Positions 24,735 through 34,677 of a stretch of DNA of 64,000 nucleotides are shown one piece after another (the stretch's first letter is position 1; each line of letters opens with the position of its first letter). Source of the DNA: Cryptomeria japonica (lineage: Eukaryota; Streptophyta; Pinopsida; Cupressales; Cupressaceae); the NCBI RefSeq assembly GCF_030272615.1, contig NC_081405.1, forward strand, positions 317,053,041 through 317,117,040. The letters are read 5' to 3'. The position numbers and the translations under genes were made by a program. The notes beneath the pieces were generated by a model. The model did no database searches. It worked only from the letters and a program-made list of their open reading frames with translations, and was not told the origin of the DNA.

Positions 24735-25379
24735 AATAACACAAGATATTTTGGTGAGGAAACTCGGTGTGGGAAAAAACTCAATGGGATTTGTGACCCC
24801 CAATATTTATTCACTGGCCAATATGAATAAATATTACTTACAATAGGGGCCTGCACATGCAGGAAGGCCAACAGCCTAGAGTGCACTGCTCAATGAAAGA
24901 GTCTCACTGACTACAATATGGATAATTAAATCCAAGATAATGTACTACTCAAAATATCATCTCCAATGCTTGGTTCAGTACCAGTTTAAGCTTAGTCAGA
25001 TACCTTAACCAAAACCTTTCGTTGTCTTACATTCACTAGATCACCTTCTTACATATTCTCATACATACCAATAATAATCATCCTATCATTATACAAAATG
25101 GTCTATAAGATCTCATACATATATGATTCTTTACAATACATCATGTTAGCTTACAAAAATTAATTATATTACAATATAATTCACATAAACAAATCTTTGT
25201 CTCTTATCGGTCTGAGTGTTGGCATACTTCATTGCCGATGTAATCTAGATGCCGGTGAATGTGCCTGCCAGTGCTAGTGTATGATGTTTGTGATGTTGGT
25301 GAACCTGTACAACCTATTATCAGTTGGTTTCCATCAATGACAACATCAATCATTATCATTTAAGTGTAGAATTCCAACA
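24735..25379 (-). repeat. Element C 5' LTR, truncated
   Basis: Matches the 3' LTR from AATAACACAAGATATTTTGG onward and ends ATTCCAACA. The outer-left ~170 bases that would adjoin the primer site are missing. It contains the perfect-arm inverted repeat CCTGCA-CA-TGCAGG at 24850-24863. Confidence 0.82.
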
Positions 25380-25500
25380 AACACTAGATCTTCTATCGGT
25401 AACCAAAACTGGTCTTGCAGTAACCAAACATAACAGCTAGTGTTGACATCAATGACAAAACATAAAAGCAACACATAATCAATTCATCCATATGTTAACA

Positions 25501-26270
25501 AATAGGGCTTCAAGTTTCTCAATTTCTTCATCTTCTTTCCTAATCTCTTCCAATTCCTTTGCATACAAAACTTTCCAATCTTCCTTGTTGGTTGATGATG
25601 TAGATGCCTTAAATGTAGTATCAACCTTTGTAGGTCTAGGAGGACCAAATTATTCAAGATCAATAGAAGATATCTTTCCAAAAAGAGTATCTCTATTGTC
25701 AAAAGAATTAGGCATGTTTCTTAGCTCTTTAATTGTAGTTACCTTCATCTTACATGCTAGTGGCAAAACCCTTATCATTTTTGAAACAATCTCTTCCTCA
25801 CTTAGAGATCCACCAGAACATTGAATTCCTAGTACAATTTCATTAACCCTTTCCATGAATGCAGAAATTCTTTCATCTTCTTCCATCTTCAAGCTTTCAT
25901 ATCTTATTCGGTAACATTCAAAGTTTGCAATTTTAATAGTAACATCACCTTCATTCATATTCTCCAACTTGTCCCACATAGCTTTTGTTGATGATTTGTT
26001 TGATAGTCACATTATTTGCTGATCTAATAAGGCGATTAAGGGGGCTTCTCTAGCTCTACAAGAATTCTCAATGTTCTTATCTAATTTTTACGATGCAGGA
26101 AGGCTAGATGTTGAATTATGAGGAGTGTAACCATTATGAGTTATTTCCCAAATTTCATTTCCAATGCATCTTAGATGAGTCTCCATCTGAATCTTCCATA
26201 CTCCATAGTTTGTTCCAACAAGCCTAGGGTTGTCCTTTCATAAAACATGAGTTGAATTATTAGTTGCCAT
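25501..26270 (-). pseudogene. Element A Gag, N-terminal two thirds
   Basis: Starts at the ATG of 26268-26270 (MATNNSTHVL). It has the copia Gag pattern: GTNYGVWKIQMETHLRCIG, a W-D-K-L block (AMWDKLENMNEGD) and MEEDERISAFMERVNEIV (25650-25979), the UBN2/Retrotran_gag family. Homologous along its length to element F Gag (42563-43350). Several CAR or TGG codons became stops. The frame continues at 19818 across solo LTR D. It would form the particle shell. Confidence 0.85.
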
Positions 26271-26314
26271 AGGATCTTCAATAAGTGGTTAAGCTCCTAC
26301 AAAAAGAGGACCAA

Positions 26315-26326
26315 GCTTTGATACCA
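26315..26326 (-). promoter_or_regulatory. Element A primer-binding site
   Basis: TGGTATCAAAGC on the minus strand, two bases inside the LTR. One base differs from the usual TGGTATCAGAGC of the neighbouring elements. Confidence 0.85.
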
Positions 26327-26328
26327 AT

Positions 26329-27521
26329 TGTTAGGATAATCGATGAACAACTAAGAGGGGGTGGTGAACCAGTTGTTAATAGATTATATAAATTAAAGCA
26401 CTTAAAACCTTATATCGATATAAATGATTAAGCATTAAAGAAGAAATGAAAATCAAAGAATCAATACCATGCAACCATAACACATAACACCACGATTTGT
26501 ATGTGGAAAACCTCAATGAGAAAAAACCACGGTGGGAAACCCTACCCACAATCAGATGATACTTCTACAGCAAGTATATGATTATAATAGGGGCTTGCAC
26601 ATGCAGGAAGGCACACTACCTAGAGCGTACTTCTAATCACAGTGGAGTCTCACTAACTATAGAGATGTCAACCACCTCAAGATTTTGGACTACAATCTAG
26701 AAAGAAGAACTGTTTGTGATAGCATCAAACATGATAGATTATAGTTTTCGTTAAGCTCAATACCGAAGGTCTTAAACCTCTTACATAAACCCAACTGTAT
26801 CACCTATTATCAACCAAATCCTTTGCATAAATTATTATTACATTATATGCTCCTTGCCCATCATACTTCTTAATCTACAATGAGATCTTACATACATTTA
26901 TACCAACCTGGGACCTAACTAATTAGGTTGGCCACACAAATGATAATACAATAGATCCATTACATAATCCTGAAATATAAGCATAACACATGTCGGCCTA
27001 AGGCCAAACAAATATCATCCAATCAATAAAACATCCCTAAAGCACATCAAATAATCCACCAACATGTTTCATGCAACCTGTCCGTAACCTAGATAGCACG
27101 AGACATAATTAGATCCACACACACCAAAGAAATGATACCAATCAATTGAGGCATGAACATGATCACCATTAGCATCCTGAATCCCTTCTAGAAGATACAC
27201 CAACACCACTTATGCATAACATCAAGGATCTTCAATAAAGCTCTATCGGTGAAACCCTTACCGGATCAATAAAGCAAGCTTACTAGAACATAAGATATCA
27301 TCTGATCATCGTCAATACAAACTGACTGAAACATACTTTAGAAGCATATGAACCATCCATACAAACATATTCCAACAAACATATCATACTAGTGGCAATC
27401 AATTGATTATCTTCCAATCCAATCCACCTACCGAAGCTGGTAACCAACCAAAACAACAAGCATTGATATCAATAAAAAAAGATCAGTGTAACACATAGTC
27501 AAATCCATTATATGGCTGACA
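26329..27521 (-). repeat. Element A 5' LTR
   Basis: Begins TGTTAGGATAATCG next to the primer site and ends GGCTGACA. About 1.19 kb, the same family as solo LTR D. It contains the conserved TGTGGAAAACCTC/GAGAAAAAACC block and GGGGCTTGCACATGCAGGAA. Its 3' partner is missing. Confidence 0.85.
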
Positions 27522-30150
27522 ATATGTTGTCCTATGATGACATTAATAAAAGAAGGCATTGAATATATAGATCATATATATGATTTTTTAGACAATGACA
27601 ATCCTAGAGATGATACTGAAAATGCTACCACTTGTACATCTCCTAGGGTATCTCATGAGAATGAAGAAAAAGTAAATACTCCTATCAATAATCTCTATAA
27701 TGGAGAAACAACATTGTAGAGAAACATGACACCATCTTCTTCTCATACACATACTCTAGTGCAAGGTTGGCAAGGTAAAAAATTTAGTGTATCAATCCCT
27801 CTAGATTCTTCTTATTCACCTTAGCTTATCTTAATCATCAACATATTTGTAGGCAATATGATGTTATGCATTTTATTCATGATATTTCTCCTCGCATACC
27901 ATTAAGAAAAGATGAATCCTTAGATGATAAATACCCTTCTTCCTTATCAACCAAAGAGGACATGAGTAATGATAATAGAAAGGGGAATTTGCCTACAAAG
28001 GATATTCCTTCTTTTTATAATTCTCTCTCTAACCCTTTTATGTGTCCTTACATCACAAATTTTGAAGAGATATATAATTAAATCCCTTCTCCTTCACAAT
28101 TGAGAAAATTCTCTGAAGTGGGATATGATATGATTTAAAAGCAAGGCTATAGAGGAAAATGACTTGGAAAACTTGAACAAGGAATTAAGATCCTATAGAC
28201 CCTCCTAGACAATTTACTATAGAAGGCCTAGGATATCCCAATTATCAAACATCTATGGAGGATTCTTGTAAGTTAAGATTATTAAAGTGTATTTTACAAG
28301 ACCTAGAAACTAATGCCCATCAAAACATGCTTCTACATTAAGTAATCCTCCTTCTTTACTATTTTTTTCCTCAAGAAAACAATCAATATCTTTCCACTAG
28401 TACATCTTGTCCTACATCTGCATGAATCACACAACATAACACAAATTTTTATTGCATTACTATTCATGTTGTCATGGGACAGCTAGCATAACTCAACTTG
28501 CTAGCCTGTTGATTTCATGTCCTCTCTTGGTTTTATTTCCATGGATCACCTAAATAAGATAACTTGTTGGGTTCTGGTGTCCATGTTCTCTCTTGTTCCC
28601 TCCTCATGATCTCATACCTTTTCTATTTGTTGGATCATGGTTCATGATAGGATGAATTCTCTTGGTCTTTCCTTGTGACCACTTGTATTCTTGTAATACC
28701 ATTCTGAGAATGAGATTAGTGGTTGAGACATTTTATATTATCAAGGTCTCTTCAACTAGCTAACTTGGAGCTTTTTGTTTAAGTACTATCCCCTTATATG
28801 TCTTTTGTATTGTTTTTCTCTTTATTTGCCATTTTTATATTTTTCTTTTTTTTTTGTTCTTGCATATGATTATTTGATTTAAGATTATAAGATTGAGGGC
28901 TTGGTTCCTTGAAATTAGTCATATCTTATCTCCTTGTGATATCACTCCTAGTTGCCTCTCTCTCTTCATCATCTTTCTATTTTTTTAATAAGTATTTGCA
29001 CAGGATCATACTCTTGTTAATTTGGGGGCTAAATATAGCATAAATTGTAATCAGTATGATTCACACCTAATATTTGTGCTCGAACTTTAGTGTGTCTTAT
29101 TTTCATTCCCCCTAGGCCTATTTTGGCCACATTATTTCTCCAACTCTAATGTAACCTATTGACACCATTGAGCAGCCTCCATTTTGAGTTTTCCTCACCC
29201 CTTGCTAATTTGTTAGTCATATTTTTGGAGGAGCAGGGCTTGGTGACACCCTGGTCCAAACCTGGGCACCCCACCATGCTGGTACACCTTAAACAAGACC
29301 CAATTCAAAATCCCGTTGGGATCTCTCCCTCCCCAATGGATTTTAGTCCTCATGGGTAGACTTGACTGTTGGAGGTCAGCCTAATTAGTAATTTCCATAG
29401 GGAACACTATATTAATTCATCTTATATCCAAGACTCATCCATAGCATTTGCACATTCAAGCATTTGTCATCGATCATTCTCAAGCATTAAAGGTACCATT
29501 TTATCACAACATATCCTTCAAGCATTATGAAAAAAGGTCACATAAAGTCTCATGGAAGCATGTGTGTTTCATTAGGTCATTCATGTTCATGTGGTTGTGA
29601 TGTTATTACATCCAAGATTTTTTATCATATCCAAACTGCATTTCATCATCAATCTTCCTATCAACCATTGTAGATCTGATTTATATTTCCTAACATTTAT
29701 TTTAGTATTTACATTACTCAATTAAAGATTAGTTCCTAAACTAGGGTTTGACCAAAGGAAAACCCCTATTTGAAATCCCTTTTCCTTTCGTTTCAAGTGC
29801 AACTAGTTGATTCGAGAGCTATGGTTAAATATTCTAATAGAGTTGGTGATGACCAATATGTTTAGATTTTGAGAGAATGAAAAGCGGAGGACCAAGGAGA
29901 CATACTATCGTAGTCCTGATTATTATACTTGAACTTCTGATAGTGAATCCAGTGTGTCTCCTCGGTCTAAAAAAAATATCAATTGCCTATCTTAGAGTTA
30001 TAGGACTAAGGCGACCTAACATCCTAGTGTTGACAATTTAACCTAAACTTCTAGGAATAGGTTCTAATCATATCCTTCTACATAGATCCCTATCCATGAC
30101 TCTATATCATATCTCTAGAAGACTATTATTACTATTTTACTTTAATTGTC
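27522..30150 (+). mobile_element. Decayed LTR-retrotransposon debris (probably Ty3/gypsy-type), element E
   Basis: A plus-strand stretch with a degenerate G-patch coding remnant (27534-28300), a polypurine-like TAATTTGGGGGCTAAAT at about 29016-29032 and an LTR-like non-coding tract to about 29800. From about 29820 there is a degenerate coding start with RVGDDQYV and an SESSVSPRSKKN-like string. No RT is seen. The order (3' coding end, purine tract, LTR, new Gag-like start) suggests a 3' half joined to an LTR and 5' start of the same family, but boundaries are not resolved. Confidence 0.45.
27534..28300 (+). pseudogene. Degenerate retroelement ORF ending in a G-patch domain
   Basis: Open pieces at 27534-27719 (DHIYDFLDNDNPRDDTENAT) and 27866-28081 (acidic, Ser/Pro-rich, ends PYITNFEEIYN) precede a recognisable G-patch at about 28110-28220: V-G-Y-D-M-I, K-Q-G-Y, L-G-K, E-Q-G-I in the correct spacing, broken by stops. 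A GLGYPNYQ string follows in a shifted frame. G-patch modules bind RNA and occur near the protease of some retroelements (established). No protease or RT is visible beside it. Copy is dead. Confidence 0.5.
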
Positions 30151-31960
30151 CATTATTTTACCCTAACTCAAAAGGGGAGACAAACATTACAAGTGAATCT
30201 AATGAATATTTTAGCCTTTTTCCTAATTGAATTGTAGGTAGATCTATTGAATTCATCCCCCTTTTTAATGTGGTGTTCCCTTTTATAAGATTAGTGACTT
30301 TATTATCTTATTTGGTCAAACCCTAATTTCCCCAACCATTACACATGTATCATTAACATATAATCTCAATGCAAAATATCAAACAAATTATGGATGCTTC
30401 ATGAGCTAGGTGATAAAGCTAGAGGATAGGATACTATACCTATGCATTCTAAAATCTTAAATGGGCCCACAATTGTATTATGAGCTTAGAACCCTTTCTA
30501 TTTTAACATGCACGTAAATATTTTTATATGCATATACTCCAGCTTCTACTATGAAGATACCATTTAGCTTTTCTTCTTCAATAATGTTTATTTGGTTGTA
30601 ACTAATGAATCTATCCTTCAATTTAACCTTTGAAAGTTCAATTGAATTTCAATTTTCTCATATTCTTTCTTGAATGCAATGATTACATGTGACACCTAAT
30701 CACTTCTTTCAAGATTCAAAATAATTTCTATTTCTAACTTTTTCTTTGATTCTTCCTAAACTTTTGACACATAGTTTTGATTCATGCTATAAGTTATTTT
30801 ACATACTAGTTGTGCCCTAGGCATTAAAGGAATTTGGTGAATGAAAAGTTGTATCTATACTTCTTTGAGCTATTTGTAAATCCATGCAAAGAATTTTTTG
30901 TATTCTATGAATTTTTTTAGCAATGTAATATTTATTACTAGAAATTCCTTGTGGCAAAAGGGATTCAAGGGATGCATGCAATATGTATGGGATACATGTT
31001 TGGAAATGAAAAATAGATGGCCAAATGTACGGAAATGAGTGTAATTGGAGAGGCATGGAGAATTGGAGGATCACCATAACTTTGCACATAAGTGTTTCAT
31101 TTTTCAATATCTAATTTTATAAATTCATTACTTCAAAATGATAGATGTAAAACTATATGGTAATTAGCATGGGTATGCAAATTTCGCAATTATTTTTTTT
31201 GCCCACTTTGAGGTGTATGTGAATCCTACCACTAACATGTATTTCAAACTAAATTATGTACACTCATAAACATGTATGTAAATTAGGTATTCATTCAAAA
31301 AAGGATACCAAGTTCAACATAAATAATGGACCCCACTATATTAGAAACTACAAAATAAACAAAGATATATAATAAGTAGATTTTTTCATCCCAGTTAAGA
31401 TAAAGACACTGGCGAGTTGAATTTTCTATTAATGATCGTTTGAGAGAGAATAAAAAATAGGGTTAGAGATATTCTCCATCTGTGAAAATAGGTGTTGTAA
31501 TCCACAACTAGTGTATTGGCCAAAGGATGACATGGTATTTCAAGGATTATCATGTTATGCAGCCAAAATTTATCTAGACATGATGATGGTTATATACGTA
31601 GAAACTTATGCTTGCAAGATCAATAAATAAGTAATATAGTGATTGGATATACCCCCTTTATAAGTTTCATCCATAACATGTGAAGAATTAGAAGAGAGAG
31701 AAAAATAGTACATGAAATGTAAATGTAAGCATATATGTAAAATAATTCAATGTTATGCGTGCACCATGTAATAACTATAACTATATAGAGTATATAAAAT
31801 GGTAAGGCATTGAAAGCACATAAGATAGCAATAGTAACATACTTTTTATTCTAAAATATGAAAGTCAAAATGATAGAAATACCTATATGTAATTAGACGA
31901 GACATTAGGATAGACAGATATTAACTTTCAATGACATATATTAACTGTGATAATACTAAC
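30151..31960. other. Non-coding DNA downstream of the hevein-like gene
   Basis: AT-rich, no domain in any frame, no terminal repeats recognised. The 96-codon open frame at 30817-31107 (minus) has no features and is probably chance. Confidence 0.5.
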
Positions 31961-32013
31961 GTGATTGCGTACATATGAACGAGCTTCTTGGTGTGCTTAT
32001 TGTGCTCACACCC

Positions 32014-32031
32014 TTTATTTACTTATTTATT
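32014..32031 (-). terminator. Candidate polyadenylation signals of the hevein-like gene
   Basis: Two AATAAA hexamers on the minus strand, at 32026-32031 and 32014-32019, about 60 and 73 bases after the stop codon. This is a usual distance for plant near-upstream elements. Inferred from sequence only. Confidence 0.6.
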
Positions 32032-32091
32032 TATGCGAAGCTTTTGGAATTCTAACAAGTGAGGTTGGGACCGGGGACGACATGCAATCTT

Positions 32092-32358
32092 TTACACAAG
32101 TATACATTTGCTGCCGTGGTCACAATCTTCTACAGATCCAGAGGGAGCAGGGGCAGCAGGCGAAGGCGGAGATTTAGCATTACATGGGCCTTCCTTGCAA
32201 CCTTCTCCGCAGTAATCTGGAGTGGTTCCACAGTACCCATATTTGCTGCAGCACTCTCCTGCACCGCACCCACAATTCTGTGCTGACCCAAATCGCATCT
32301 CTCCAACGATTATCAGCGTGGCCATCATTAACACTAAAATCCTTGTATAACTCGCCAT
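32092..32358 (-). CDS. Hevein-like chitin-binding (CBM18) peptide precursor
   Basis: 88 residues. Residues 1-26 form a secretion signal (hydrophobic [12 protein letters not shown] core, cleavage likely after GSA). Residues 27-60 are a CBM18 domain with eight cysteines at 29, 31, 36, 37, 43, 50, 54 and 59. The chitin-binding residues of hevein correspond to Ser38, Tyr40, Tyr42 and Tyr49, all present. A Pro/Ala/Ser-rich hinge (62-75) and a short tail with two more cysteines (79, 85) follow. The CGCG-ECC-KYGYC pattern is closest to class IV chitinase domains and to proline-rich gymnosperm hevein-like peptides. Such peptides bind fungal chitin outside the cell. The ATG is the first after a TATA box 50 bases upstream. 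No GH19 catalytic domain is found in the 2 kb downstream, so it is either a true small peptide or a chitinase reduced to its binding domain. A cryptic intron is not excluded. Confidence 0.85.
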   Translation of the reverse strand: MASYTRILVLMMATLIIVGEMRFGSAQNCGCGAGECCSKYGYCGTTPDYCGEGCKEGPCNAKSPPSPAAPAPSGSVEDCDHGSKCILV

Positions 32359-32407
32359 GCCTCAGATCTTGTTGCTCTGATTTGCGAATTGTGTGCATCA
32401 TGTGTGG

Positions 32408-32415
32408 TATTTATA
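32408..32415 (-). promoter_or_regulatory. TATA box of the hevein-like gene
   Basis: TATAAATA on the minus strand, 50 bases before the ATG, implying a short 5' leader of roughly 20 bases. Good match to the plant TATA consensus. Confidence 0.7.
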
Positions 32416-32596
32416 GGTCTCGAGAAACCTTTGCATTCGCTAAAGATGGTGTGCACACATCAGCTCTTGTCTATAATTCCTGTCGTTGGTGACTTTGAGT
32501 AGTTATATTTTAATGGTCCTCGAAATATTATAATTCTTGGGAAAAAGGGGAGATTTTAGGAAGATTAGATAATGTGTATAAGGGAGGTTTTAGTAG

Positions 32597-33010
32597 GGCT
32601 TGGACTGTTTCAACGCTAATGGCTTTGTAATAATCTTACACGCCGCAGCCGTTTAAAGCTTTATAATTAACAGACAAAAATAACATCAATAATTAGGATC
32701 GCTCCATCTGTTCAAATATTTTCAATTCATTGTAATGTTATGAACAATGAGGATTGACGTCATTAATGTGGATTAACGCCTTGGCTTCGACTGTTTCTGC
32801 ACAAGCAGGCTGTAAACACCTTTGGCTTTGCTAAAATCCTACACTCTGCAGTCGTTTATGAATAGAATAAACATATACTCCAATAAATCCAGCTCTGTTA
32901 AAATTTTATAACTAGCACGCAAAAATATCATCAATTCAGACGTTTTCTTGGCTTAGTGATGTCCAAAGAAGAAGAAGATCGGTGATAGTGAGGATTGACG
33001 CGATTATTTT
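32597..33010. repeat. Imperfect tandem duplication upstream of the hevein-like gene
   Basis: Copy 1 spans about 32597-32768 and copy 2 about 32783-33010. They share, in order, GGCTT(G/C)GACTGTTT, then GGCTTTG..AA.ATC.TACAC..GCAG.CGTTTA, then a run like ATAACTA.CA.(G/A)CAAAAATA(A/T)CATCAAT, and finally GAGGATTGACG. Copy 2 has extra inserted blocks. The repeat lies 240-650 bases upstream of the ATG and may duplicate regulatory sites. Confidence 0.6.
32755..32762. promoter_or_regulatory. TGACGTCA palindrome, candidate bZIP/TGA-factor site
   Basis: A perfect TGACGTCA in copy 1 of the upstream duplication; copy 2 has TGACGCGA at the matching place (about 32996). TGACG cores bind TGA-class bZIP factors in defence promoters (established). 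Function here is inferred. Confidence 0.4.
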
Positions 33011-34677
33011 AGCTGCAATTGGCGGTAATGTCTATAAGTAATAATGTCATAATAGTTATGTTCCTATGCTGGATTGAATGCACGTTTGGTAATAATTATG
33101 AAGGAATTGAAATTTAAAAACATTGATAATCAAATGTGTATCTAGTAAGGATGGATATATAATATAATTTTATATAATTATGTTTATAGATGTTTATTAT
33201 GTTTATAGATGTTTCAAAACGCTGACAAACCTTCATGTTATACATGTAGCCCAAAAATAAAAGAGGTAGCTAGTTCTGTCGAACATGGTCAAGATCTGTA
33301 ATTTTTTATTTACCCTCGTGTTATACAGAAATCATGACATTTTTGGAGCCAGATTAGTTATAGCCATTTATTTGCATTCAGTTAATGCATTATCATATAA
33401 AATATATGAAATACCAATGTTTTATCATGTAAAAATATATGAAATACAAATCAAATCAATTATATATTCATAGCAACTGTTTTAGACTATTATTAATTAG
33501 GTTAAAAAATTTGTTCACTTAATAAGTATTCAATTAAATAGCCATTGTCTTATGATTCAAGTATAGAGAGGTATGCTGTTCCTTTCATATTAATTATTTC
33601 TTTAGATATTTCTTTTGTGAAATAAAGTAAGCTATTGTATAACTAAAATTCATGGGAAACTATTTGAAAATCATGAAAGCATGAATTAATCATTGAAATG
33701 ATCTTCTACATTGGTTGCCTATCTTACTATTGTGCGTATGATATTAAACCAATCAATGTCTTGGATATTTCAGTGGATATGTTTTCCTTCATCAACACCG
33801 ACATGCCACATTTCATTGATCCCTCTTGGATATTTCAGTGGATATGTTTTCCTCAACACCGACATGCACAAAACATAAGGACTATTGTCACTTAAGTCTT
33901 GGATATAATAGATATTAGAATCTCTTGCGAATCTATATAATCCATAATGTCTATGAGAATTAAAGGTAGTGTAAAAAAGGACAAACATTTCAATGTTTGA
34001 AATTGTACATTCTCAATACATTCATTGGTCAATTATTTCAACAATATGAGTTTACATTTTAAGAACAATTTATTTTAACAAAAAAATCATGAAAATGTCC
34101 ATTTTAATGGAAAGATTCTCAAACATATTTTTCATGGTGCTTATGTTTTTCTCTTTCATCTATTTATGAAAGGGATTTTTCTTTAAAGTTTGTCCAAAAA
34201 TTGAATTTTTATATGATTTATTCTAAATTATCAAGCTTATTTATATAGTGGGTTTAGCTTTCTTAATGACCCACAACCTTGTTTATGTTTTTGAAAAGAT
34301 AGTATTTATTTATAGTCCTTGCAACATAATTATGATATAAATAAATAAAATAGTTGTATGTGCATTCACCTATCAAGATATATTTTGTTTATGGCTTATT
34401 CATCTTTAATGTATTCTACGGAAGTGTTTAGATTAGTATCATAAATTTGGTTTTCAATTATTTGCAAATTCATGAATGTATCTATCAAAACTTCTATTAA
34501 TTTAAACTCATAAGTTTCTTAGCATGTCCAAGTCATATAATGACTATGAAAATGACTTGATTGTACTTTTTCATCTATGATGATTCAATTTGAACTCTTG
34601 TAATTAATATTAGAAAAACATAGTTAGAAGAGAACTTGATTAAATTTTGAAGGACCACAATTTATTTTTATTAAACT
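33011..34677. other. AT-rich intergenic DNA
   Basis: No coding or transposon signal. It has two short local duplications: an 18-base near-tandem TATGTTTATAGATGTTTA unit at about 33179-33213 and the 65-base offset repeat at 33760-33867. Confidence 0.5.
33760..33867. repeat. Local direct duplication, 65-base offset
   Basis: CTTGGATATTTCAGTGGATA and the next ~25 bases to GACATGC occur at 33760-33806 and again at 33825-33867. The second copy lacks four bases (TTCA). No function evident. Confidence 0.85.

Larger units (their letters stand above)
20951..25379 (-). mobile_element. Element C: non-autonomous LTR retrotransposon, internally deleted
   Basis: A minus-strand element within solo LTR D. 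The 3' LTR is 20951-21772, a polypurine tract lies at 21773-21787, an accessory ORF fills 21960-24724, and a truncated 5' LTR covers about 24735-25379. The primer site, Gag region and first ~170 bases of the 5' LTR are deleted. No protease, integrase, RT or RNase H is present. LTR and accessory protein are related to those of element B. The left end is uncertain by a few bases and no target duplication is clear (TGCAA left, AACAC right). Confidence 0.78.
19819..25500 (-). mobile_element. Solo LTR D inside element A gag, itself split by element C
   Basis: Begins TGTTAGGATAACCGG at 19819 and ends TTAACA at 25500. After removal of element C it is about 1.25 kb, alignable along its length with element A's own 5' LTR (26329-27521). 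It is flanked by AATAG at 19814-19818 and 25501-25505, a perfect 5-base target duplication, and element A Gag coding continues across it. No internal sequence of its own remains, so it is a solo LTR of a close relative of A. Confidence 0.85.
11900..27521 (-). mobile_element. Copia element A, host of nested insertions B and D(C)
   Basis: A minus-strand Ty1/copia element broken by insertions. From right to left: 5' LTR 26329-27521, primer-binding site 26315-26326, Gag 26270-25501 continuing at 19818, zinc knuckle, protease, integrase (to 17988), then RT and start of RNase H (13015 to about 11900). The rest of RNase H and the 3' LTR are missing. Two interruptions explain the gaps: solo LTR D (19819-25500) in gag, flanked by AATAG on both sides, and element B (13016-17987) in the integrase-RT linker. 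Gag reads through the D site when D is removed: left and right pieces together match the Gag of element F. The LTR copy D could be mistaken for A's own 3' LTR, but the Gag continuity and AATAG duplication rule that out. Confidence 0.85.

Noticed and set aside
19819-27521. Reading the similar LTRs at 19819 and 26329 as the two ends of one Gag-only element
   Set aside because: The Gag sequence between 25501 and 26270 continues in frame with element A at 19818 once the left LTR is removed, and AATAG flanks that left LTR on both sides. It is a solo LTR inside element A.
30817-31107. 96-codon minus-strand frame as a GH19 chitinase exon downstream of the hevein-like gene
   Set aside because: None of the conserved GH19 sequence is present, and no frame in 30150-32090 shows it.
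32184-32492. Plus-strand 102-codon frame opposite the hevein-like gene
   Set aside because: It is antisense to a clear signal-peptide and CBM18 protein and has no features of its own.
33698-33895. 65-codon plus-strand frame as a small gene with an internal repeat
   Set aside because: The repeated peptide arises from a local 65-base duplication in AT-rich intergenic DNA; no other gene feature is present.
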